64,000 nucleotides of DNA, from contig NC_049995.1 of NCBI RefSeq assembly GCF_000003815.2, forward strand, positions 13,978,262 to 14,042,261, written 5' to 3'. Of the stretch, positions 56,901 to 64,000 are shown one piece after another (the stretch's first letter is position 1; each line of letters opens with the position of its first letter). This DNA comes from Branchiostoma floridae (lineage: Eukaryota > Chordata > Leptocardii > Amphioxiformes > Branchiostomatidae). The notes beneath the pieces were generated by a model. That model saw only the letters and a list, made by a program, of their open reading frames with translations, did not search any database and had not been told where the DNA came from. Both the position numbers and the translations under genes were made by a program.

Positions 56901-59900
56901 AAACCATAATGAAATAAAGCAAGACGCGAAACAGAGATTACAGCGCACTGGCCCTTAGCGACGCATGTCTAGATGGGATTCCCCCCTTGTCCAGGACTGT
57001 CAAGATTACTTCTATATATCACCGGAAAGAACAAGGTGCGCCAGAACTGCCGGCCGTGACGTTAAGGTCATTTAGATGAACTCCAGTCGGGCCACCACGG
57101 AACAATATGGATGCAGAGGTCATTTAAACTAACTCGCGTGTTACAAACAACAATAAAAAGTTTCCCGTTCGTGGCGGGGAATCCGCAAAAGTCCGCTTTA
57201 CTGTCTCACACTGTCTTACCGGATACCCGAAGAGCGGTCCGTTTAACCAGTCGTGGTATTGTTATTGATCACTGAATGTCTAAGGATGCAGTTAGTGAAC
57301 GATGGGGCTATCTCTAAACAGACGTCCCTGACAAACTTCTTGTCTTTTACCTCATAAAACCCCGTCTCTGGGTTGAGAATCAACCAAATATACTCCTGTA
57401 GCGTGTCAAGCCAGTTTATGAGTACCATACAGTTGCACGATGCTGGTGGGAGGCCGTATCTCGCCCAGTGTTGACAAAGATTATCAAAAAGGTCAGAGAC
57501 ACACGCTTCGTAACTGGAGTAATCTGCGAATGTTCTAGATCTAACGTCCGTACACGTTTGCGATAAAACGATCATGCGAAACCCGGGATTCCCGGACGGT
57601 CCCCCCTCTGCCATCAATACCTAACTTCTAAAACATCTATGGTAAGATATAACAACATCGGCTATTATGAAAGGCGACTGTCGTGCATCTCCATCAAACC
57701 CCCACAACAGATTCCCTTACCTTAAGATGTTCTTCGATGTTGCCTGCCGCAGTCTCGTGTCACGGTCCTGTCGTAGCTTGCTTGGTGTTGTTACAGTTCT
57801 GCTGTTCCGTTGATTTTCCTTGTTTCCACGTCGATCCTGCCGACAACGCCAAGATGTAAACGATGGTTGCAGACGAGCTGGCCACCGGTTGTCGTGCACC
57901 GAAGGAAGGCAAATGGCAAGGAAATGTCCAATTCAAAGTCTTTATTCCATTCCTGTAAAGTCTCACAATGGGTTCCAGGTAGCGGCAGCACTACTCTCAA
58001 ACTATAGCAAAGTGTCCGGTCTAAAGTCTCTGCTACTGCTCACTTCTGCTCGGCTGTCTGAGAGTGGTCCCGGAGTCAGGCTTCCCGCCTCCTGACTGAA
58101 GAAATTTCCTAAGTTTCAGCTTTTATTTCCTTAACTTGTAGGATCCTCCCCCTGGCCAAATCTGAATAACAAATGTGAATTCCCCGATTTTGGTTGGTTA
58201 GAAATATGCAGAGCAGAAGTGACAGTTCATCAGAAACGGATCTTTTCCAGTTACAATTTGACTGACATTTTGCTGCGAAATAGTGTCAAAACCCCCATTT
58301 TCCCATTTATGTTCATTAAAGTGCTGATACCGTCAGGTCAGAGGTCTGGTTCACGAACTCACTGACCAGGTCACTACACACCCTGTTACCCCCTGCAATA
58401 CTGTAATCGTGAAACCCGGATCAATTTCTAACACTCAACAGTCATGTCATACATCGATCACCTAGGACCCGTCCATACGAAAGTAGGGAGGGTTTACAAA
58501 GGGTAGCTAATGGTTGCTGCCATACCTGGTAGGAATACAAGACTTTTCACTCAGTAAAATTAGTCATACAAGAAAAGAATAAGTACATAAAATAATTGTC
58601 TCGCACATGTCAGTCTTTCACATCGTTCCGATCTAACACTGGGTTGTCTACTGATGTTTCAAAGTCTATTTTGCTAGATCGTGGCTTCTGAGTAGACTAT
58701 GGTGACGTCGGGCGTCTCAAGTATCTATCTCTTAATTGGATGTGACCCCTGCTTTGGTTGGGGTCACTGTTGGCCCGGGACTAGGTTTGTCCAGCCCTCC
58801 CTGTCAATCACTGAAGACCACCGGAGGAAGTCTCCTAGGTTACAACTGGTATCCTTACTTGTCAAAAGATAACATTCGGTAGGAAAGTATAGCACACATT
58901 CAGTGATTACTGTACTTATAACACTTACAAGATATTACATTTCTTCTAGATTTCATCAACAACTTTAAGAATGGGCGACTTTTAACATATGTCTGTCCTA
59001 AGTCTTAGGCGATCTTAGGAACCTGTGCTGTATGCCCCCATTCTGTCTTCAACAAAGATGTCAACTTCCTACCCTCGGGTTTGTGCAGTCAACGACCTGT
59101 TAACGTACCATAACTAATTATTATTTCTAGAACTACCGAGCATCAGACTAGAGCCACAGCCTGGGAATGGTGGCAGTGAAAAAGTTCAAATGAACTGGCT
59201 TTCCCTCCGCGGGTTCTCAAACCCAGCAGAGTCTTTATCTGTCAAAGGATCGTTTTAGAAGACGTACGTCGGCCCAGCTCTAGTCATCTGCGTGTTGGCT
59301 TATCAGCTATCACTAATCGGTCATTTGAGATAACACCCTCGCCCACAATCTGGTGTAAATGGATGGGCCGAAGTAAGGAAATACATAGGAAAACGGGGGC
59401 CGAAGTAAGTAAATACTTTGGGAGACAGCTATCATTACATCAAGCAGGCTAGGGGCCTGCTTACACATAGGTACTGATCCTCAAAACAGCAACACAAAAA
59501 ATTGACCAAATATGAATACAGTAGTCTTTGTAACACAAACTCTGCTGTCCAGGGCTGTAACTGGCCCCTCCCTGCTTATTGGACAGCCTGCTATAAGCGA
59601 GATTAAATCAGGCTACGAATACTAGTATGGAATAGTCTACTAAAACACCTAGCCTGTTCTGTAAAGCAGTTCAACACTTAAGTAGCCAAACATTACAGCT
59701 ACCCCAGCTCTGCCCAGCTGTAAGTTTAATGTCAGGCCCTAGCATGCTAATATGTGCATAGAACTCCACTTCTTTTCAGATGTTTTGTTTTTATGTGCAA
59801 GTCTTTGTGTCAATAACCACCAATGGCCATACTAGGGTAAAAACCTCCCTGAGTGATATGCTCGATATGTTACTTGCTCAATACTCAATATATGTACATG

Positions 59901-62900
59901 AAGAATTAGATGTATACAGACTATTGGCAGACATCAATAGTCATTCTTGACTCTAGAACCAATCCTTAATACCTTCTTACCCTTGGTACCAAGTTCTATG
60001 TCTACCGTGAAACTTACTTATGGTCCTCGTTGGCCACAGTGAAGACGAAAGCCTCCATGGGGTTCCAGGCGATCACGTTGGAGCGCATGTTGAGGATGAC
60101 CTTCCTCAGGGGGCTCGACCCCCGCGTGTCATACAGGATGATACTTCTGTCTGCTGCACAGCTGGCCAGGTAGTGTTTCTGTAAGGTTAAAGGTTAAAGG
60201 TTAGGTCATACAGGGTGATACTTCTGTCTGTTGCACAGCTGGCCAGGTAGTGTTCCTGTAAGGTTAAAGGTCAGGTCAGGTCATACAGGATGATACTTCT
60301 GTCCGCTGCACAGCTGGCCAGGTAGTGTTTCTGTAAGGTTAAAGGTTAGGTTAGGTTAGGTCAGGTCATACAGGATGATACTTCTGTCTGCTGCACAGCT
60401 GGCCAGGTAGTGTTTCTATACCGTAAGGTTAAAGGTTATGTCAAGTCATACAGGTCAGGTCATACATGATGATACTTCTGTCAGCTGCACAGCTGGTCAG
60501 GTAGTGTTTCTGTAAGGTTAAAGGTTAGGTCAGGTCATACTGACGAGGTAGTGTTTCTGTAAGGTTAAAGGTCAGGTCAGCTAGTGTTTCTATACATCAG
60601 GTCAGGTCAATTCCTACACTTATGATGCCAACTACTGTAAATTCCTTCACTTTGAAGGGTTTGGTTTTGCCATACAGGTGAAAAGGAGTTTTTCACAGTC
60701 TGATTATAAGTTCTCAGTTGAAACAATACTGTAGCACCAAAAACACAAATTTTCAGTGTCATAATTTTGCAAAAATAGCAAAAATGATATCACAGTGGAT
60801 ATGTCCAGATTTCGCAGTAAATATCTTTAGCATTTCTGTAGTTTCTCTACAGTCCGAACAAATACAGTGCCTCTCCAGGGTAATTCAGATCAAACCCTAC
60901 AGTGTTTATGCCTAGACTGAGTTCCTCTTTTAGGCATTCTTGTTCAACAGACAGCTCATAACAGCAAACAGCTCACCTCAATGGGGTTGAACCTGACACA
61001 GTTGAGGCTGTCCACCCCCCATGAGAAGGAGCGGAGTGGTTCGGCCCGGGCGTGGTCCCAGATGTCTACAGTCTGCCCACAGGTGGCAAAGGTCGTGTCC
61101 TTCCAGTGGTGGTCAATTCCGGTGAAAATATTCTGGGGGAGGAAAACACAGATAGCAGTGAGTGTAGTAGCAAAAAAAGTGTAATTTCTTCCACTGATCC
61201 CTCTTGAAATATTATCTAGGAGGAAAACAATTTCTATATTTGAGCAAAGTTTCCTGCATGCAGCAATCATTGAGAAACAAGTACACAAATCAAGTACATG
61301 TACAGTGTAACATATTTGATCAGACACAAACAAAATGAATGCAAGCTCATACACGTATACTATTGGGTTAGATGAAAGTTTAATGGGTCAGATTAAAGTT
61401 TACAACTTTGATCAAATTGAAACAAATTATTGAGTCATTGATACAAATTATCTTTCCAGCTTGTTGTACTGATGAAGAAAGAATGCTTAGGACCAAGCTA
61501 TGATACAGTCCTTTTGAGACAAACATGAATCCTGACCTTCCCCAGAATTGTATGGACCGGCTCCTCCTCCTCCCCAGCATCCGGGGATGTCAGGCTCCAC
61601 ATCTTTATGGTCTTGTCATCTCCGATCTGGGAAATAAACATGGCATGTCAACATTGATCAGCCTCCTTAATCTTCTATCTTATTACTCTGGGCTTATGAT
61701 CTTATAGCACTGTACTGAAAAATAGACAAGAAAAAAACAGAGTGCCTGAGGATGCCAGGCTCCACATGCATCTTTGTGGTTTTGTCATCTCCTATCGGAG
61801 AAAAGAAAATGGTATGTCAACATCAGTCTTCTTCTTACAGTATTGCTTTGGCCCAGTGATCTTAGGTCAGTTGAATACTTTTGCATAAAGAAAATAGAAT
61901 CTGAGGGAGAGTCTGTACCTTGGTATATACAGTTTCAGGGAGTGAATTTAGTCGATTTTAAGTTGTTTTTTATCTCCATCTACCGTTTTAACCTTGTCCT
62001 CTTGATGAATCTTTACTAAAAATGTCCTTCTATGAAGACACATAGTATACATTGTACCTCTAATAAGTACACTGTACGCCTGTTGTCAGGATGGATGACC
62101 TAAAAAGTTTGCCCATGTGAAGGGTCAAAGGTGAAAGGTTATGCCCTTACCGACAGAAAGTTGCTGTGATCCGGGGTGACGCACAGCCCGCGAACAAACC
62201 CAGAGTGCGCCTGGATCGTTCTTCTGCAGTCTCGACTGGCCAGATTCCAGATCTTGATCTGAAGATGGGAGGCAATCAAAACTTTTATATTGATGTTTAT
62301 GGAGAAAAAGTGTCTTTCGTATATCTTTATTCAGGTTGAACGAAACAATACACTGTGGACACTAGGGAGCAAGGCTGGTATTGTGGCCACAGACATATAA
62401 ATATACAATACAAAATGAACATACATTTGAATAAAAAAGGGGCCGTGCAGCCACACATACATGTAGTATGTTGTAAATTGTACCAAAGAATTCACACTAG
62501 TTTTAAGATGTTCTGACTGCAAACGTGTACAAGTTTGCAAAGCTTGTGTCTGACTTTCTCTTGATTCTCAACTTAAGAAAAAGAGTGATATGATTTGGGA
62601 CACTGATCCCTATGAGTATGAAGAAAATTTTAAAATCTAAATCATTCTATTTCTTTATTCATCCCAAAATGGCTGGGTGGTCCTTACAACTATTATCATG
62701 TAAGTCTACTTTGACAGCTTGATTACTTTTGAATTGTAACACCTCCACCTAAAAAAATCTTTTCTTCTAAAAAATAATTTCTAACTATTGACTGCAACCC
62801 CACATATTTTCAACACTTTTGAATGGTTTAAGTAAATACTCATCTAACCTCCCCATCACATGCCCCAGTCAGCAGTGTTGACAGCGACCCCGGGTGTTTC

Positions 62901-63548
62901 GCCATGCAGTTCACTCCATCACGATGTCCGTCCAGAGCACCGACGAACGGTTTGGCGAAGACCCGCTCCAGTTTGGTGGCGTTGAGCGCTCGTGTGTATT
63001 CCCGCGCCGCCTCGAAGGGATGGAGGGACGGGTCATAGTTCCTGGGTACTGTGGGGGAAAAGTCATTCATTTATTCCTGATCAAGTAACGTTACTTTGTT
63101 GGGTTGTTCAACTTTTTGAGAAAAACACCCCAGTACACAGGTACTGAAATTATTGGACTTTTGATGTATTGTTGAGCGAAAAATACATCATCCCTCTCCT
63201 GTCAAAATCTCTCTATATATAATACTTTACTTAGTTCCAAAGCAAGACTTTGATGAAAAAATAATTGTTTGCAACAGCATAGTTTTTATTTTCTGCATTT
63301 ATTTCTGCAGTGGTTGGCTCATTCTTCAAAAATCATTGACCGCTTGATCTATTTAAATACGTTATACTGGCCAGAAACGTTGGTCCATGATTTGAAGACT
63401 TTGAAGTAAACTTAAACCAGTCAGCATGCACATGCACGAACAGCTGTACAAAGGGGGAGGGGGGCGATAGGTACTCACATCTCTGGATGTCCCGCTTGGT
63501 TTCCCGCCCGTAGTCGTCCGGGTTCCGACTCAACATCTTGATCTTCAT
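41952..63548 (-). CDS. DCAF13: DDB1- and CUL4-associated factor 13 (Sof1-type WD40 protein)
   Basis: Ten exons in coding order: 63479-63548 (ATG at 63548), 62849-63048, 62151-62258, 61537-61626, 60977-61132, 60018-60178, 44209-44373, 43269-43404, 42574-42737, 41952-42039 (TGA 41952-41954). They total 1338 nt, 445 residues, the same length as the vertebrate protein, with no break. Role: nucleolar WD40 protein of the small-subunit processome (yeast Sof1) needed for 18S rRNA maturation, also a CRL4 substrate receptor. Seen: N-terminus MKIKMLSRNPDDYGRETKRD and NYDPSLHPFE; WD40 blades with DHHWKDTTFATCG, VDIWD, DYSPTGREFVSGSFDKTIRI and SGSDETNVRIWKA; C-terminal Sof1 region KEKFQHHPQVRRIARHRHVP and a Lys/Arg-rich tail, likely nucleolar targeting. 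The start at 63548 is chosen because MKIKML matches the family; an upstream in-frame ATG at 63581 would add 11 residues. Intron 6 is expanded to 15.6 kb by a Gypsy element ending 61 bp from the exon 7 acceptor. Confidence 0.97.
42945..43144. repeat. Dispersed CACCTGC/GCAGGT repeat, copy 2
   Basis: Starts CAGGGCTCAAAATACCACCT and ends CGAGCCCTG, so its ends are inverted. Inside are many GTGCAGGT and ACCTGCA motifs in both orientations. Related to 22032-22147. Sits in a DCAF13 intron. Confidence 0.7.
43876..44175. repeat. Dispersed repeat with GGGACA motifs
   Basis: Starts CAGGGCTCGAACTTAACTAT and ends near TTAATTTTGAGGCCTG, giving roughly inverted ends. Inside, GGGACA occurs repeatedly (near 43930, 43950, 43967, 44088, 44108, 44130, 44143). 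Lies just downstream of DCAF13 exon 7. Confidence 0.6.
44435..46045 (-). repeat. 3' LTR of the Gypsy element
   Basis: 1,611 bp. On the minus strand it runs TGTAAGCAGG to CGTTTACA. Antisense TTTATT at about 44520 and 44703 are AATAAA poly(A) signals in element orientation, the first about 85 bp from the LTR end. Identity to the other LTR is essentially complete. Confidence 0.93.
46046..46055 (-). other. Polypurine tract
   Basis: In element sense CAAGGGGG directly precedes the 3' LTR, the expected place for plus-strand priming. Confidence 0.75.
46056..48649 (-). other. Long 3' region of the Gypsy element, no assigned coding function
   Basis: About 2.6 kb between the extra 3' ORF and the 3' LTR. 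Short open frames occur on both strands (for example 47156-47569 minus, 137 codons), but none has a recognisable domain, signal peptide or membrane segment typical of an envelope. Confidence 0.5.
48650..49297 (-). CDS. Extra 3' ORF of the Gypsy element, predicted coiled-coil protein
   Basis: 215 residues from ATG at 49297, same strand as gag-pol, about 1.4 kb downstream of pol, where an envelope or accessory gene would sit. It has no signal peptide or membrane helix, so it is not a normal envelope. Heptad-like stretches are visible in LPQLVATAEKLRDTKVHLES (about residues 50-70) and in the C-terminal LELLVAVRKLQREVDSLRDQ with METKQKEIKRRL after it. The middle has a Ser/Arg-rich linker. The C-terminus (GWRHHQLLWQQMME) is Trp/His/Gln-rich. 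Family not recognised. It would need a spliced or subgenomic RNA. Being uninterrupted in a young copy argues weakly that it is a real gene. Confidence 0.55.
   Translation of the reverse strand: MATSMDDSATMYWPEAPADARPTDPSRQTSSMDSSRPYIPCLLPPARQTLPQLVATAEKLRDTKVHLESTLRGQQRVIQRLTLEEEGCRPCPELHALLWSEYATRQNAANFDARQSGSRRSTSGREDVNALASRLLWPPDHHTLDIERRLVGMRFPVIHVPVRSSLELLVAVRKLQREVDSLRDQMETKQKEIKRRLRAVQGWRHHQLLWQQMME
49298..50686 (-). other. Gypsy element spacer between pol and the 3' ORF
   Basis: About 1.4 kb after the pol stop. No frame with a recognisable domain. GCCCGCC/TTTGGGT motifs recur (near 49788, 50008, 50195), otherwise nothing notable. Confidence 0.45.
50687..55011 (-). CDS. pol: Gypsy Pol polyprotein: protease, RT, RNase H, integrase
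   Basis: One open frame on the minus strand ending at 50687. It is already open above the gag stop (55009-55011), in the -1 frame relative to gag, so Pol is probably made by -1 frameshifting; the first standalone start-like codon (TTG) is at 54874. Counting from there (1395 codons): aspartic protease CLLDTGSQVTLM (~23-35); RT with FSTLDLAAGYWQ, MPFGLTGAPSTFQ and LIYLDDIIVFS (catalytic Asp pair); RNase H with ILYTDASNDGLGAV and YTDNNPL; integrase with a His-His-Cys-Cys zinc site (HTRHGHMG to CMNCG) and the DDE core (VAMDYLKLE, HSDQGANF, PEGNGQCERFNRTL). The C-terminal ~250 residues are acidic and Pro-rich; no chromodomain was recognised. Every catalytic motif I looked for is intact. Confidence 0.95.
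55009..56340 (-). CDS. gag: Gypsy Gag polyprotein
   Basis: 443 residues, ATG at 56340, TAA at 55009-55011. An acidic N-terminus is followed by a capsid-like region with KFSGTDPAVSVEDWLEEVFG and WRHLEGDARREIAVLPPRDR, then QEVGHMQRQC as part of a zinc knuckle CX2CX4HX4C (about residues 390-403) that binds RNA. A Gln-rich helical segment and an Arg/Gly-rich linker precede the knuckle. The end overlaps the open pol frame. Capsid/retrotransposon-gag family by these features and position. Confidence 0.92.
   Translation of the reverse strand: MVNLVDMDDIEETEEVDPQLRFDGERVTYTPSVRNGIHGRSPRTVQRDSLPRYDGRERPPYSFPRRRVLSERDPEEDRRRSCPSCLTGAPSHVVVPMDRRLPKFSGTDPAVSVEDWLEEVFGAFHTWGTPRDQQAHAIWRHLEGDARREIAVLPPRDREDIHSIEVALREAFRDTTPSAVMRSNLFARRQERDENIRTFSLELQDLLRKILRRDPESIAEPDKVLRDQFIEGLRDVALRPALRQLIRRDPNLTFQDVRREALEMAEADGVVRSSARDARVRGGRTSEERDNAGSTEPRRPAPDAVQQQLNELRQQYRELGEQLRRGQQTDRAYQHLYDDAERYRAAVGPRPTDGGRSSWGESDRRNGSNNGRPGDRAWQHRFTPDGRPICSSCQEVGHMQRQCSAVRPGSPAPRFMPFSAAGPNASRGLPPIFEGPAYNQRSN
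56341..57242 (-). other. Gypsy leader between the ERH-like ORF and gag
   Basis: About 0.9 kb, A-rich in forward orientation, with no supportable frame. It may hold the packaging signal and whatever allows gag to be translated downstream of the first ORF. Confidence 0.45.
57243..57617 (-). CDS. ERH-like protein encoded before gag in the Gypsy element
   Basis: 124 residues, ATG at 57617, about 240 nt after the 5' LTR, so it is the first ORF on the genomic RNA. Residues 15-104 line up by eye with Enhancer of rudimentary homolog, a ~104-residue eukaryotic protein: MIVLSQT matches the first strand; SRTFADYSSYEACVSDLFDN matches the invariant R-T-[YF]-A-D-Y then E-C pattern; INWLDTLQEYIWLILNPETG matches the [FL]-x-[FW]-[IL]-D-x-L helix running into a strand; and FYEVKDKKFVRDVCLEI matches the Y-x-x-x-K-x-W-[IV] region and last strand. 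The alignment is from memory. Known: ERH is a homodimer that serves mRNA-processing, RNA-elimination and small-RNA complexes. Inference: a host-derived gene captured by the element. The first 14 and last ~20 residues are extra. Confidence 0.6.
   Translation of the reverse strand: MMAEGGPSGNPGFRMIVLSQTCTDVRSRTFADYSSYEACVSDLFDNLCQHWARYGLPPASCNCMVLINWLDTLQEYIWLILNPETGFYEVKDKKFVRDVCLEIAPSFTNCILRHSVINNNTTTG
57834..57851 (-). other. Primer-binding site, tRNA-Ser type
   Basis: In element sense TGGCGTTGTCGGCAGGAT begins three bases after the 5' LTR. Its complement ends in CCA and matches the T-arm/acceptor end of animal tRNA-Ser (the ATCCTGCCGAC part; the rest differs slightly). Confidence 0.7.
57855..59465 (-). 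repeat. 5' LTR of the Gypsy element
   Basis: 1,611 bp, the partner of 44435-46045, upstream of gag in element sense. It should hold the promoter; no TATA box was assigned with confidence. Confidence 0.93.
60179..60610 (-). repeat. Tandem copies of the DCAF13 exon 6 acceptor side
   Basis: Five or six units of about 75-100 bp repeat the exon bases TCATACAGGATGATACTTCT, then GCACAGCTGGCCAGGTAGTG, joined to the intron motif TTTCTGTAAGGTTAAAGG. True exon: 60018-60178. All copies lie 5' of it in gene direction. Each carries the same TTACAG acceptor. Confidence 0.9.
61741..61870 (-). repeat. Single diverged copy of DCAF13 exon 4 acceptor side
   Basis: GATGCCAGGCTCCACATGCA, then TCTTTGTGGTTTTGTCATCTCC at 61751 onward, matches exon 4 (61585-61626) with a few changes, and intron similarity continues (ATGGTATGTCAACAT). 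It lies 5' of the true exon. Confidence 0.8.
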
Positions 63549-63967
63549 CCTTAAGGAGTTTTTTGTCTTATCTGATCTCAATTAAGTCGTTTGCTTCGAC
63601 CTAAAAGTTAAAATCTGTGCTAAGCTTTTCTTCTGTCCATTTGGTGGGCACGCTTTGGGGGCCTCGTTAGCAACTTTAAAAAGTAGGCTGTCTACTGGAA
63701 TTATTGTACTGCCTGATTAATTTCCAACAACGTTTTAGAAACCTACAAATTAAAGTGTAAATTCCATATTTTGAAAGATTCCATACAAACTGAAGGCTCT
63801 AATAAGTTTTTGAGAGTTTTATTTTAGCGAACGTATAACTTTTTCAGGCGCAAAATATATTCATTTTGGTGACCTGTTAGGTCCTCACGATCTTGTGACG
63901 GGGGAGGAAAACCAGAAAAAGTGTCGTCTAAAATTCGACATAAATGAGCCATTTTTGACCGTAAAAC
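63549..63967. promoter_or_regulatory. Divergent promoter region between DCAF13 and a VPS26-like gene
   Basis: 419 bp between two outward-facing start codons. No TATA box or other strong motif was recognised; the inference rests on gene arrangement. Confidence 0.45.
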
Positions 63968-64000
63968 ATGAGTTTCTTCGGGTTTGGGACGACAGCAGAC
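63968..64000 (+). CDS. First codons of a VPS26-like retromer subunit gene
   Basis: ATG at 63968 opens a frame that is cut by the window end after 11 codons: MSFFGFGTTAD. The MSFFGFG start is what I recall for VPS26B-type proteins, the arrestin-fold subunit of the retromer complex that recycles endosomal cargo. Eleven residues are little evidence, but the head-to-head position with DCAF13 and the plain Kozak context (AACATGA) are compatible with a real start. Confidence 0.45.
   Translation, partial: MSFFGFGTTAD

Larger units (their letters stand above)
44435..59465 (-). mobile_element. Full-length Ty3/Gypsy LTR retrotransposon with two extra ORFs
   Basis: 15,031 bp, transcribed on the minus strand, inside DCAF13 intron 6. 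Two 1,611-bp LTRs (44435-46045 and 57855-59465) have TGTAA...TTACA ends and differ, as far as I could compare, at one base (45228 T, 58648 C), so the insertion is recent. Order from 5' to 3': 5' LTR, primer-binding site, ERH-like ORF, gag, pol (protease-RT-RNase H-integrase, the Ty3/Gypsy order), coiled-coil ORF, polypurine tract, 3' LTR. No target-site duplication is seen: the flanks are GCAGA on the left and CATAG on the right. All ORFs are open. Confidence 0.93.

Overview
The window is animal nuclear DNA, most probably from a lancelet (Branchiostoma) or another invertebrate deuterostome. The genes are split by many GT-AG introns, the encoded proteins read like chordate orthologues, and introns and intergenic DNA are full of short repeats, foldback elements and intact or near-intact retrotransposons. 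The species is inferred from gene style, not read from a marker. Exon boundaries below were worked out by hand from splice sites, reading phase and protein continuity.

Layout. 1-4689 (+): most of a tyrosine-recombinase (Ngaro/DIRS-type) retrotransposon with gag, RT-RNase H and recombinase ORFs and split direct repeats; its left end lies outside the window. 4893-8094 (+): the last seven exons of a single-pass membrane protein with a C-terminal death domain. 10412-19645 (-): an 18-exon gene joining a nucleotidyltransferase to a GHMP (glucuronokinase-like) kinase, with one apparent single-base deletion. 20224-23428 (+): SDHD, four exons, head to head with the kinase gene. 23429-31730: gene-poor DNA with foldback elements and tandem repeats. 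32142-38912 (+): a seven-exon TLC-domain membrane protein (TLCD4/TMEM56-like), with a minisatellite and an assembly gap in its introns. 41952-63548 (-): DCAF13, ten exons, 445 codons, intact. Its sixth intron holds a 15 kb Ty3/Gypsy LTR retrotransposon (44435-59465) in the same orientation. 63968-64000 (+): the first 11 codons of what looks like a VPS26-like gene, head to head with DCAF13.

Two things stand out. First, the Gypsy element carries two ORFs beyond gag and pol. One, before gag (57243-57617), resembles Enhancer of rudimentary homolog (ERH), a small conserved RNA-processing and small-RNA cofactor. The other, after pol (48650-49297), is a predicted coiled-coil protein of unknown family. 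Second, four of the five multi-exon genes (SDHD, the kinase gene, the TLC gene and DCAF13) carry ladders of decaying tandem copies of a splice acceptor plus the start of the following exon. In all eight clear cases the copies lie 5' of the working exon in the gene's own direction, whichever strand the gene is on.

The genes share no obvious pathway. They are ordinary housekeeping or signalling loci (complex II, ribosome biogenesis, sugar nucleotide metabolism, lipid-type membrane protein, death signalling, perhaps retromer), and the accessory content is the mobile and repeat DNA between and inside them.
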